Source: Gaeumannomyces sp. JS-464
Taxonomy: Eukaryota; Ascomycota; Sordariomycetes; Magnaporthales; Magnaporthaceae
Length of the DNA: 64,000 bases
NCBI GenBank assembly: GCA_002197995.1
Contig: NGZR01000002.1
Span: forward strand, 9,486,001 to 9,550,000
Direction: 5' to 3'
Shown: positions 23,967 to 34,619 of the stretch, piece after piece
Numbering within the stretch: the stretch's first letter is position 1
How the letters are laid out: each line of letters begins with the position of its first letter
Translations under genes and position numbers: made by a program
Notes under the pieces: generated by a model
Database searches by the model: none
Told to the model about the DNA's origin: nothing
The model's input: the letters and a program-made list of their open reading frames with translations, nothing else

Positions 23967-26004
23967 TTAGAAGCTGTACTCCTCAACGTGCAGGTGGATG
24001 CCTTGGGCGCCCGTGCCTTTGTGCACTGCCCGGTCGTCCGAGAGAGCCGCGACGCAGTTGCGCACCGTGGCCACCAGTGACTTCCCGCCGCAGACCACAA
24101 CCGACGTTTCCCCGCCCGCTGCTTCTACCGGCTCGCGGATGAAGCCGGCGATGTCAGGTCGCGAAGTAATGTGGTGCACGTGCGAGTCCGCGCTTCCACG
24201 CCGTTCGACGCCCTGGTTGCTTTGCTCCTTACGGCGGCGTGACGACGACGACTTTGATGCATTGCCGGCGCCGGCGGCCCTCTCAATGTCGATAGTCTGT
24301 GACGACAGGCCCTTTTTGTTGTCCTCGCCGCCTGTTGCCTCCATCTTTTCTGGTATTTGTCTCTCCCGCTCTCCCTCCTGCTTCCCCACGAGCAGATCGC
24401 TTGGCCCGGCCGCTGCCGCCGTTGCGGAGGCGTCGCTATCACTCCGCACGCGTGGTGAGCTGTCCGACGGGCCACCCGACAACGCAGCACGGTCCTGCGT
24501 CATGGCGATCATCACCTTGAGCTCTATGCCGGCCTCGCGGGCTCGTTCGATGAACTCGTGCAGCAGCCGCACGTAGTAGTCGATCTCGTCGCCGCGCTTG
24601 GCCGCAAGGAGCAGGTCGACCCGTTTCGTGCACAACGCCGGCCCCCGCCCCTCCTGTCGCCGCAGCCGGTGCATGATGACGCTCTCCAGGATGGGCAGCG
24701 TGAAGGATGCGCCTGTTGACGCCGAGATCAGCACCAGCGTCTCGTACACGTCCCATCGTGGCGGCACGCCGTACGGACCCGACACAAAAACGGTGACGGT
24801 GTCTTTCCCTCTCCCTTGCTCCTGCTCCCGCGCCGCGTGCGCGTGCAACCTGCGCGAGAAGCCCGTATGTCGGCGCACCACCAGTTGAATGCTGTTGCAA
24901 ATGCACGTCTCGGGTAGCTGGTGGGCGCACGCGATGGTGTAGGGGTGTGCCTCGAGCGGGCCGATGCGGGGGATCCACAGATACAAGTGCTGGCCGGCGC
25001 GCCACCTGAAGTGCACGTCCTTGATGGTGACGACGGTGATGGCGTCTCCGGCGGCCCTCAGCTGCGCCTGGTGCCCCACACGCTGGCCGCCTTTGCAGCG
25101 CGACGGGTGCGGGCAGCGGATCTTGACGTTCTGCCACACAAGCAGGGCCAGACGGCAGAAGCGGTCGAAGCACAGCGACGCGACAGCGAGCCAAAGGTAC
25201 CAGCGGGCGGTCGCGGGGACATGCACGTACAGCAGCCAGGGGAACACGACGGCGGCGACAACGTGCTGGGCCACAAAGAGCTCGTACCAGGCGTGGCGCA
25301 GGGGGCGAACGAGGTCAGCAGGGCCCAGGCTAGGACAGCCCAGGCACCGAGGCCGTACTTGACCATGGGCATCATCTCAAGCTGGAACTCGACAAAGTCG
25401 GCCAGGTCCCACTGGTGGTAAAAATGCCAGCCGTGGACGGCACCCGTGACCAACATGGTGCGGGCGACCCAGCGATGCGTCCAATTGAGGCGCTCGTGAC
25501 TGGACCCCAGCAGGAGCGCCAAGACGTTGGCCTTGGACGCCAGCAGGTACAGCAGCGGCACCTGCATCATGGTGACCCAGGCATTGCGAAAGCCGATGCG
25601 CTCCCAGAAGTAGATGTCCTTGATGATGGCGTCGGCCGCCATCATGTAGATGATGACTGCCCAGTAGGCCAGCAGCACCAGCACGCGCCCGAGCGGCGGC
25701 GGCGTCAGCCACGACAGGAAGCGCTGGGCACGTACAGTTGCGGATAGCTGATCTCGCGGCCGATGGCTGTTGCTGTGGCCCAGGCCTGGGATATCCGACC
25801 GGTCGGCCTCGTCGGGAACTCACGGGACCCTCTCGCACATGCCCGCAGTCTCCTCCGGCTGTCGGCGTAGTTTGCGATGCGTATCAGGACCACCAGTCCC
25901 ACGAAGCCGACGACGATGTACCAAAAGGACTCAGCCAGGCCCATGTTGACGGGCTTGAAGCCGCCCGTGGTGCCACCGGTGCCATGGCTGTGGTCCATAT
26001 CCAT
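23967..26004 (-). CDS. Ferric/cupric reductase transmembrane component (FRE/NOX family)
   Basis: This cell-surface metalloreductase passes electrons from NADPH through FAD and two hemes to Fe(III) or Cu(II). It starts 'MDMDHSHGTGG', followed by a first membrane segment ('ESFWYIVVGFVGLVVLI'). The ferric-reductase core has 'YFWERIGFRNAWVTM', paired heme histidines in 'RLNWTHRWV...GAVHGWHF' and 'AWYELFVAQHVV...YVHVP', the FAD motif 'HPYTIA', NADPH motifs 'GPYG' and 'VVCGG', and the C-terminus 'HVEEYSF'. About 100 low-complexity residues sit between the NADPH lobes, as in many fungal homologues. Two shifts, near 25725 and at the G-run 25301-25305, are each repaired by one base. The corrected length is 680 codons. 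An upstream exon is possible. It is divergent from the copper-protein gene at 28163. Confidence 0.85.
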
Positions 26005-28162
26005 GCCAGTGTCCGTGGTTGTCGCGGGGGCGATTATGGCTCGGCCGGCCGCTTGTCCGCTGCTGCTGCTTCCCGTCCCTGGTCGGGGTGCTGTGGGAGA
26101 AGGGGATTGTATCAGCCTTGGCAAGTGGACGTCGAGTTGTGTCTGGGCGAGGCTGAGGCTGTCATGGCGGCCTCCAGGGGGTTGACGTGAAATAGAGCGA
26201 GATGAAAAAAGACAAAAATACAAAGGGAGATGATGGATCTCGCAGACGAGAAGACGGCAGCAAGACGCAGCACGCGCGCGCAGAGTTGAGTCGACTTTAA
26301 ACTCGTCAACGGTGTGTCGTCTGACTGCAGATGACACGCATCCCAAGAGCCTAGGCTGTTCTTGGCTTGTCTGGACGGAACGAGGAGAGAAGGGCTCGGT
26401 GTGGAAGGAAAGGGCCATCTCCTGGGCCGTGACACCCCCGAGTGGTATTGAGCAAGTAAAAAGTCCGCGGAGATTTTGGGGGCTCACACCCGGCGAAATT
26501 CCGGTCGCAGGGGAGACAAAAATGACGAGGGATGAAGGAAACAGAGGCAGACCTTGTGTTGCAGGTGTCTCTGCGACGGTGGAGCAGACTGGTACCTAGC
26601 CTCTAGGTCGGCGTCGAAGTCACGGCTCTGGCGGGAGAAACATCTGTTCTGGCTGGCTGGACGGGCAGTTGGACGACTAGAGGGGGTGACGGGCAAAGGA
26701 CGTGGGCGGCGAGGACGGTTTGACGCTCTGCCACGAGGTGCAACGAGGCGCATCAGATGCCAAGACCAGCGGGACGGAGAGGGAGGAGAATAGATGGAAC
26801 ATCCGACGGTGCGACGGTTGGACAGCAGCAGCAGAGAGAAAGGATTGGTGTCGCCCGAAGCCAGATTGCCATCGAGATGGCTGTTGCCCCTCCAGCCATC
26901 AGCCATTATCCATCGTCCATCGTCCATCGTCGTTCCTGCCTCCTGCCATGGAGCTTCCATCTACCCAAAAAGCCAAGGGGAAAAGACTGGCTCGGGCCTT
27001 CCTTCCTTGGACGCCACAACTTGCTCAAAGTCTCTCAGTTGCGCTGCAAGGCAACGCTAGCGACCCCACCAACTTGCTCACCAGCGGCCTGAATCGAGTC
27101 TAGCGCCTTAGGCACGGCCCAGGTGGGGTCCAGCCCAGGTTGCCAGATTGGGACGCGCAGGGGAGACCCTGAGCTGGTAGCTTTGCGAAGCTTGGCTCGA
27201 CCTCCTGTTAGCGGCCCACCTAGGGCGTTCTTCCAGAAGACATCAGACGGATGACGAGGGTTGCCGAGGGACGTGCTGCCCACTCATCGATCGAGGCCAG
27301 CCATCTCCAGCACTCCGGGCATCCAGTTGGCAGGCACTAGACCAGAATAGACAGAAGTGAGTTTGCGCAAGTTTTATTTGACACAAACCACTCTCCGTCG
27401 CCAACCCCACCCCGGCAAAATGTGGAAACGGCGCATTCGTCAGACCGCCCCAGCCTGGTTGGACGAGCCAACAACGCTTTCGCGCCGAAGATGCTGGTGC
27501 GGGCAACCGCTGGGGCAAAAGACCCAACCGTCCCGACGGCTGCGCAGGCAGACAGACGGCTTGGTGCCGCCACCAGGTACCCCCACCAGGTACCACCGCC
27601 CCGCCCATTGAGCACCAGCACCGACCCGCCCGCGGCGCCACCTTGACCTGCATCTTAGCTCTGCCGGCCTCCCGAGCTGCTCCTGCCACGCACACTCATG
27701 AATCTCCAAGGAACCCCTGGCAGCCACGGCCCCCACCGCTCGGTCGTGTGGTTAATATCCTCGCCGTCTCGTCCTTTTCCTCGTGCATCTTGCCCTTGCC
27801 GTCTTGCTGGTTCGACGTTCCAGTTGGTGGGCAGGTTTCCGAGACGAAACAAACAAGTCGACATCTTCCACGCAGCAGCAGCCTACCTTGTGTTCCTCGG
27901 CCACGATCCCTTCTTCCCGTCTTGTTATACGTGAAACCCTGTCTTGACGGCCCGAAAGACCAGTGCGCTCCTCCCCCATCCTTCTCATAAGACCGCCCTG
28001 TGCCCTGCCGCCAACCGCGTCAGCGGCTGAGGATCTTTGTGGTCCCTCTCAATTCCGACTTGACCGCCTTCCTCGCAGCCTTCATATTCTTCGCTCGGCC
28101 CAGGCTCGAAAGCTCAGGTCTATCCTGCCAATTCAGCACCAAGGCCCCGAGCACGAGAAGTG
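26005..28162. other. Divergent promoter region between reductase and copper-protein genes
   Basis: About 2.1 kb separate the two start codons. No third gene is supported. Short direct repeats of 'CCATCGTC' occur at about 26910-26930. A poly-pyrimidine leader precedes 28163. Shared regulation by metal status is inference only; I did not find an unmistakable metal-response element. Confidence 0.4.
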
Positions 28163-29058
28163 ATGGCACCATTGGCATCGATATGCGCGACGGCGCTCCT
28201 CCTGGCCACATCGGCCAGAGCGCACTTCACCCTCCGGACACCAGAGTCCATCGGATTCGATGACAGCAAGGAGGACACGGGCCCGTGCGGCGGCTTCACC
28301 CCCGACTTTGGCAAGAACAAGGTGACCGACTTCCATGTCGGCGGCGAGCCCATCGGCACTAGCCAAAGCCACCCTCGGCCAGGTGGCTGTACCGCGCAAC
28401 CCTTGACCAGACTGCCGCGGGTGGCTGGACCCAGCTGTACCCCATCATCCTGCAGAACTCTCTGGGCTTCATGTGCCAGCCCTCGGTGCCCGCCCCAGAG
28501 GCTTGGGTGGGCAAGAGGGGCGTCGTCGGCATTGTCGCCAACGGCGATGACGGGCTGCTCTACCAGGTCAGTCATTCTGTTGCCACGCGGTTCGGGGAGC
28601 ACGAGAACCCGGATCTTCTCAGGTTCACACGGCCCCCGACGCGGTGTCACTTGGCGCGCTCGTCCGTGAGACTTGCCGTGCTTGTTTCTCCCTGGCCATG
28701 CGTCGCGTGTCGTGGAACACTGGGTAAATTACTGACCACACACCGCCTCCCCTTGCAGTGCGCCGCCGTCAACTTCGTTTCGGGCCAGGGCAAAGTGGAC
28801 GGCAACACGTGCAGGAATTCGTCGAGCCAGATCGTCTTCGCGTCTGACCCTCAGCTCTCGGCCCTCGCCAGTGGGTCCGTCTCGTCCCCAGTAGGCGCAC
28901 CGAACAACACCACACCCGGCGGCAGCAGCGGTGGCGGGTCGGGCAGTGGAAGCCAGCCTGGAGGTGCGCAGAAGCCCGGGAACAGCGCTGCCGTCACGAC
29001 GGGCAGCATTTTCACGTTGGTTGCTGTTGCGGGGCTGAGCGCTGTGTACATGTTGTAA
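28163..29058 (+). CDS. BIM1/X325-like GPI-anchored copper-binding protein
   Basis: A small secreted, cell-surface protein of the LPMO-like X325 (BIM1/Cbi1) group, members of which bind copper through an N-terminal histidine and aid copper uptake rather than cleave sugars. Residues 1-20 are a signal peptide (MAPLASICATALLLATSARA), with predicted cleavage before 'HFTLRTP', leaving His1 as copper ligand. Family segments follow: 'GPCGGFTPDF', 'TDFHVGGEP', 'WTQLYPIILQNSLGFMCQP' and 'YQCAAVNF'. The tail is Gly/Ser-rich with a hydrophobic end ('FTLVAVAGLSAVYML'), fitting a GPI anchor. One intron fits 28567-28758 (GT-AG, 192 nt, no in-frame stop). A frame shift at about 28380 is repaired by one base, giving 235 codons. 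Confidence 0.82.
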
Positions 29059-29744
29059 GTTACTGGGCAAGGTGGGATGAGGCTGGTGAAGGGAATGATG
29101 GAGGTGGTCAATAATATGGATGAATGCTTGGCGGCTGTTTGTTTTCTCCGCGCATAAATAAAGGCTGTATACAAAGTCATCACAATATTAAAAGCATGTG
29201 GTCGCGATAGATGATTAGAACAATGGAAGTTGCATGGTGGCCAATTGAAGGGGAAAAAAAGCCCGAGACGGGCAGGCTCGAGCTCCTGAGCGCGTGGCGC
29301 GTCGGTTCCACCTGTGGCTTGATTACTGGGGTACTTGGCCCCGCAGCACGATGAGCGATACCGATAACGGTGGACCCTCGCTCCCGCGACCAACGGGAGT
29401 TGGCAGCCGAGCCCTCTCCGCGATGTGAGAAACACCATGCAAGCAGATTGAGCTGACCTCGTTAGGTAGGTTTGGTTGATGCCAATCAAGACCTAGGGCC
29501 CGTTTCAATTCGATTCCTTCACACGCGCAGTCCGAGAAAAAACAGAGTCATCGATGACGTGTGGAGAACACCCAGCTGCCGTGGCCAATCACAGCGCCTT
29601 GCGCCAATCGATTCACAGACCCCGCAGAATTTCCATTCCAGCCGGGCTTTCCAGCACTGCTGTCGTGCAAACCAAATAGAGGGGTCGTCTGTTTTCTTCC
29701 GAGGGGAAAACTACATGCTCTCTTGACTCAACACCCTGCTATAG
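29059..29744. other. Intergenic, 3' region of copper-protein gene and leader of ArgRS
   Basis: AT-richer 3' sequence at 29060-29200, then mixed sequence without a recognised gene up to the ArgRS start. Confidence 0.5.
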
Positions 29745-32167
29745 ATGACTCCCCTCTCCCGACTCCGCGCCCCGTCGATTTCGCGTCGACTGCTTCGATT
29801 CCAGCCTCGATTTCCCATTGCAACTGCCATTGCAGCGCGAGCCGTTGCCCTTTCCTCCCGCACTCCCGGCGCCGCCTGCTTTTGCGACTCGGCGACGACC
29901 GCGACGACAACTCCGTCCTCCCCCGCCTCCTCCTCGAACGCGCGCGCTGCGCTGCCCCCGCCTGTCGCAAGCCACCCCCACCACCACGCACTCTCTCGGT
30001 TCGCTGCGGCCTTCGACATGGCCTCCTCCGCCGGCGTCGAGCAGCTGGTCCAGCTGGCCGGCAACCTCTCGCTCGCCGACGACCAGTTCCCCAACTTCTG
30101 GCCCGAGTCCAACCCGCTTGATGTCTACCGCGCGCACCTCACAAACATCCTGCATGCCATCACCGGCGTCGACATCAAGATCATCTACCCGGCAGTCCAA
30201 TGGACCACCGGCCTCGACAAGGGCGACATGATCGTCGCCATCCCAGCCCTCCGCGTCAAGGGCCGCAAGCCAGATGAGCTAGTCAAGGAGTATAGCGAAA
30301 AGGTGCGCATGCGACACGCGCCACAGCCACGGCCACGCTCTCGTGCGCCGCCGGGTGCCATGTCTGTCCGCAGGGCGCGTGCCCTCCTCTGGCGGATTGC
30401 CATGCTGACGGCCATCTGCTGCAGTTCCCCAAGGACGACCCCTTGTTCGCCGAGCCCGTCGTCAACGGCTACTTCATGCAGTTCTGGTTCAAGCCCGGCC
30501 CCCTGACCTCGGCCGTTGTCCCAATGATCCGCCAGCAGGGCAAGGACTTTGGCGGCAACAAGCGCCTCGGCCTCCACGACCCCAAGGACCCCAGCCAGGG
30601 CCGCAAACGCATCGTGATCGAGTTCTCCTCCCCCAACATCGCCAAGCCCTTCCACGCCGGCCACCTCCGCAGCACCATCATCGGCGGTTTCCTCGCCAAC
30701 CTCTACGCCGGCGCCGGCTGGGACGTCACCCGCATCAACTATCTCGGCGACTGGGGCAAGCAGTACGGCCTGCTGGCCCTCGCCTTCGCCCGCTACGGCG
30801 ACGAGGAGGCCCTGGCCCGCGACCCCATCAACCACCTGTACGAGCTCTACGTCAGGATCAACAGGGAGATGTCGGAAGAGAAGGAGAAGATTGAGGAGTG
30901 CAAGAAGGCGGGCGAGGACGTGACGGAGCTCGAGCAGAAGAGCCTCGACGAGCAGGCGCGGGCCTACTTCAAGCAGATGGTGGAGGGCGACGCCACCGCA
31001 GTGGCGCAGTGGCGCCGGTTCCGCGACATGTCCATCGAGCGCTACAAGCAGACGTACGCGCGCCTCAACATCCATTTTGACGAGTACAGCGGCGAGTCGC
31101 AAGTGACAGAGGAGGCTATGGCCCGGGCGGCCCAGGAGCTGGCCGACAAAGGCATCTCGACCGAGGACCAGGGCGCCGTCATTGTCGACTTCTCCAAGCT
31201 GATCCCTGGCAAGGAGGGCAAGCGGCTGGAGAAGCCCATCATCCGGAAGCGTGACGGCACGGCCCTGTACCTGACGCGGGACATCAGTGAGCTGCTGGGC
31301 GCCACGAGAAGTACAAGTTCGACCACATGATCTACGTCGTGGCGTCGCAGCAGGACCTGCACCTGAAGCAGCTCTTCAAGATCGTCGAGCTCATGGGCCA
31401 CAAGGACATCATCTCCAAGGTGCAGCACATCAACTTTGGCATGGTGCTAGGCATGAGCACGCGCAAGGGCACCGTCAAATTCCTCGACGACATCCTGCGC
31501 GACGTCGGCGACAAGATGCACGAGGTGATGCGCAAGAACGAGGACAAGTACGCCCAGGTCGAAAACCCTGAGGTGACAGCAGACACTCTAGGAATCAGCA
31601 GCGTCATGGTGCAGGACATGAGCGGCAAGAGGTGAGTGCCGACAGCTGGAGCCCGTGTCTGTTGTCTGTTCTGTCGCTTGGCTACAGAGCCCCCGTTCCG
31701 AGACTGCGATAAACAGGCCTGCTGACATACGTCTCTCTCGTGCTAGGATCAACAACTACACGTTCGACATCAACGTCATGACGTCGTTTGAGGGCGACAC
31801 GGGCCCGTACCTCCAGTACGCGCACGCGCGTGTGTGCTCGATTGCGCGCAAGGCGGGCCTGACGCCCGAGGAGCTCGCGTCAGCAGACCTCTCGCTGCTC
31901 CAGGAGCCGCACGCGATCCAGCTCGTCAGGATGCTGTCGCAGTGGCCCGACGTGTTCCAGAACACGCTGAAGACGCTCGAGCCGACGACGGTCATCACAT
32001 ACCTCTTCCGCATGTCGCACGCGCTCAGCCAGAGCTACGACCACCTGCGCATCGTCGGCTCTGAGAGGGAGCTGATGAAGGCGCGGATGGCGCTCTATGA
32101 CGCCACCCGCATTGTGCTCAGCAACGGCATGAGGTTGCTGGGCCTCAACCCTGTCGAGCGCATGTAG
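29745..32167 (+). CDS. Arginyl-tRNA synthetase, probable cytosolic and mitochondrial forms
   Basis: This class I synthetase charges tRNA-Arg. Exons fit 29745-30302, 30425-31631 and 31747-32167, with GT-AG introns of 122 and 115 nt. The HIGH motif appears as 'PFHAGHLRST', the KMSK-like loop as 'GMSTRKGT', and the anticodon-binding helix region includes 'NYTFDINVMTSFEGDTGPYL'. Residues 1-40 are rich in Arg, Ser and Ala without acids, a mitochondrial presequence; their ATG has a weak context (T at -3). A second in-frame ATG at 30018 (Met92), in a good context, begins a cytosol-type N-terminus. Leaky scanning could give both forms. A shift at about 31302 needs one base; the length is then 729 codons. 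As the enzyme is indispensable, the shift is probably an assembly error. Confidence 0.92.
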
Positions 32168-32957
32168 GATTGGTAAGATAAATATATATAAAAGAAAGAA
32201 AAGAAAAGAAAAGAAACGTGTAGAGGAGAAAAGAGATATCCGCGAAGAATAAACGCAAACCATTTTGGGAAAACAAACGTCGCTGACATCGCAAGGATGC
32301 TTCTCGGCGCGTTCATCATACAGCACACCTGGCCCTTCAAGCCAAAGTTCCTCGTTTCTATGCCACTCTATTTATTGGGGAGAAGCTGGAGCTAACCACC
32401 CAACAATTGGCATCGGACTGGCCGCACGCTGCGCCATTAGCACCTATCTCGCCCGATGGGCAGCTTTGTCGATGGCAACCGCCTGTTTTCCTACATTGAA
32501 ACTTACGAAATGGTCCTGCGGGTGGGCAACGCCGCCAGACGTCGGCTGTGCCTGTTAACTGGCCGCCTTCCCTCTTCTGCCCGGGACACGGAGAGTGTCT
32601 GGCGGCCTCCGATGATCCTGGCAGCCATGTTCGTTGGCTGATGGCGAATGTCCCTGCTGTGACATTGCATGAAGGCCTTCCGGTAGGCTTCGTCCGTGCT
32701 GTGGCGTCTTGGTGCACATGTTATGCGTGCATAGCCTTCGTCCAGGAGAATAACTTGACCCAAACGACAATCGCCATCGCCATCTGTTCTCCCTTGACAT
32801 CCACCTGATTTTCCGTTTAATATTGTCTCAAGCCTCCCACTCTGGCCATAGCCACAAGCAGGTTTATCTATCGGTCAGATTCGGGGCACACGCACAACTG
32901 GTCCCCCCTGCGTTCCGTCTCAGCCCCGCTCCTAACAAAATGGACGAGCCTTAGAAA
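32168..32957. other. Intergenic, no gene recognised
   Basis: Contains an A/G-rich microsatellite of AAGAA units at about 32191-32215 just after the ArgRS stop, then ordinary sequence with no supported feature. Confidence 0.5.
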
Positions 32958-34619
32958 ATGAAAGACGATGGTTTCCCGATGAAATCCAATCAGCTTTTGG
33001 GGCCGAGCATATTAAAGAAATGGAGAAGATGCGGCGCTTCACGATTGACCGTGTTGAGGCCGACTGCTGGGCGTTTCGGAACATGGGAGGAGCCGGGTAT
33101 CAAACTGTCGACGCAGCACGGGGGCGGCTCATCCGGCTTGATCCACGGAATGATCCTGATCAGGCTGGCCCGTCGAGCGCACCACTAGAGGCGGGCTTCT
33201 CCTTGCAACAAAACATTGGGGAGGCACCTAACGCATTTGAGGTTGACTACGACGAGCACACCTTCAGCCGGAATTTCGGGAGCTGTCAGCCAAACGTGGT
33301 GCCCTCCCCGGACCCTGCGAAAGACTTTCTGCTAACTCTGCCGACGTCGGGAGCGCCCACAACTTGCACGGGTTACCCGAGTTCCTAGCGACAGGAAGAC
33401 GCGCAGGTTCCGCCTCTTCAAGCCGGCCGTCAAGAACACTCGCTTCGTGCGAAGCGGCCCGATACCCCAAGTCTGTAGCCACTATGTGGCTGTCTCGCAC
33501 TGCTGGCCGCCGGATGGGACCCTGCTCCTAGTCGAACCTGTCGCGTCCGCGATCTCGACGGAACACCCCGCTGCGCTCGTGCCTCGGGCGATGTATTAGA
33601 CCAGTCCATCGATTTTGCAAACACCATCGGCTTGCGCATGATCTGGATCGATCAGGAGTGCCTACCTCAACCAACGGACGAAAGCACACAGGATGATAAG
33701 GACGACCAGTGAGTGGGTATTCAAACGATGGATATCGTTTATCAAAGAGCTGTTGTTACGGCAGGCTTTTACATAACGCCCCAAACTAGCCAGACCCAGC
33801 TTGCAGCTGGACAGGGACAGGGCCGGCTTGGACGGCTACCACCAAACCTGGTTCATCGAGCGGATCATAACCAAGGGGAAGCTATGGATTGGGGAGCACA
33901 AGCAAGACCCCGTCGAGGGCGGTGAGAGATCGCAGGGGCCGGAGGCGGGAGTCGATGTGGCGCTGTCCGAGGTCGTCCAAGCCCTGAACGAAGGGAGGAC
34001 AAGCGACACCATTCTCGGCAGGCAGCTCGGAATCCAACTCTGCATGGATTGGATTTCGGCCTGAGCCTTGGAAAAGGCGATCGATCCGAACACGCATGTC
34101 GCCACGTCGGAGCCCAACGTCAGCGCCCAGACAATCGCCGCAACGACGGCGATGATTGAGCAGCGACTGGAGCATACACTTTCCGCTTCTCTGGACGAGC
34201 GGCTCCGGCGGCTGGTGCCGACCTTTGACGTTGACGCACCCTGCCTCGTGGCCACGCCGTACGACCCAGCCAGGGAGGTGCTGCCGCACCCGGAAATACG
34301 GAGCATGAGCATTTGCTGGGTGGTCGAGGAGCTGTTTCCTGGAAAGCGCGGCGCAGGAGTGCAGACCGTCGCGGTCGAGGAGACGGAGAACGGGGCGGGT
34401 GGCGGCAGCGGCGCCTCCACGCAGGCGCATCAAGAAACCGCGCTCAACAGAGACAAGAGGAAGAGGAAGGAGCGGTGGCGAGATTCAGAAGGCGGCAGGC
34501 CGGGCAAGCGATGTATGCTCGAAAAGGACGAGCTGGATCATATGGGTGCGTGCTGTCGTTTGGCCGACAAGCCTCCAGCCTACAGAGTGTTGGCAAGGTC
34601 AAAAGGCTGTGGGAGATAA
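32958..34619 (+). pseudogene. HET-domain (heterokaryon incompatibility) gene relic
   Basis: Conserved HET-domain pieces lie in order but in different frames. First is 'EKMRRFTIDRVEADCWAF' at about 33020. Next come 'RRFRLFKPAVKNTRFV' and 'VCSHYVAVSHCWPP' at 33395-33510, then 'YRVRDLDGT'-like sequence. The core 'IDFANTIGLRMIWIDQECLP' is at 33605-33670, and 'IQTMDIVYQRAVVTAG' follows. Downstream, 33801-34619 carries the variable C-terminal region with internal stops. In-frame stops include TGA at about 33711 and 34062. HET proteins trigger cell death on fusion of unlike hyphae. The breaks exceed what the single-base errors elsewhere explain, so I call it a pseudogene, though some shifts may be assembly errors. 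Confidence 0.65.

Noticed and set aside
28567..28758. Reading through this segment as coding in the BIM1-like gene
   Set aside because: It is open and a multiple of three, but has GT-AG borders, and its removal joins 'LLYQ' to 'CAAVNF' as in the family.
31290..31330. Programmed ribosomal frameshift in ArgRS
   Set aside because: No slippery heptamer or downstream structure is evident, and many unrelated genes show the same one-base gap.
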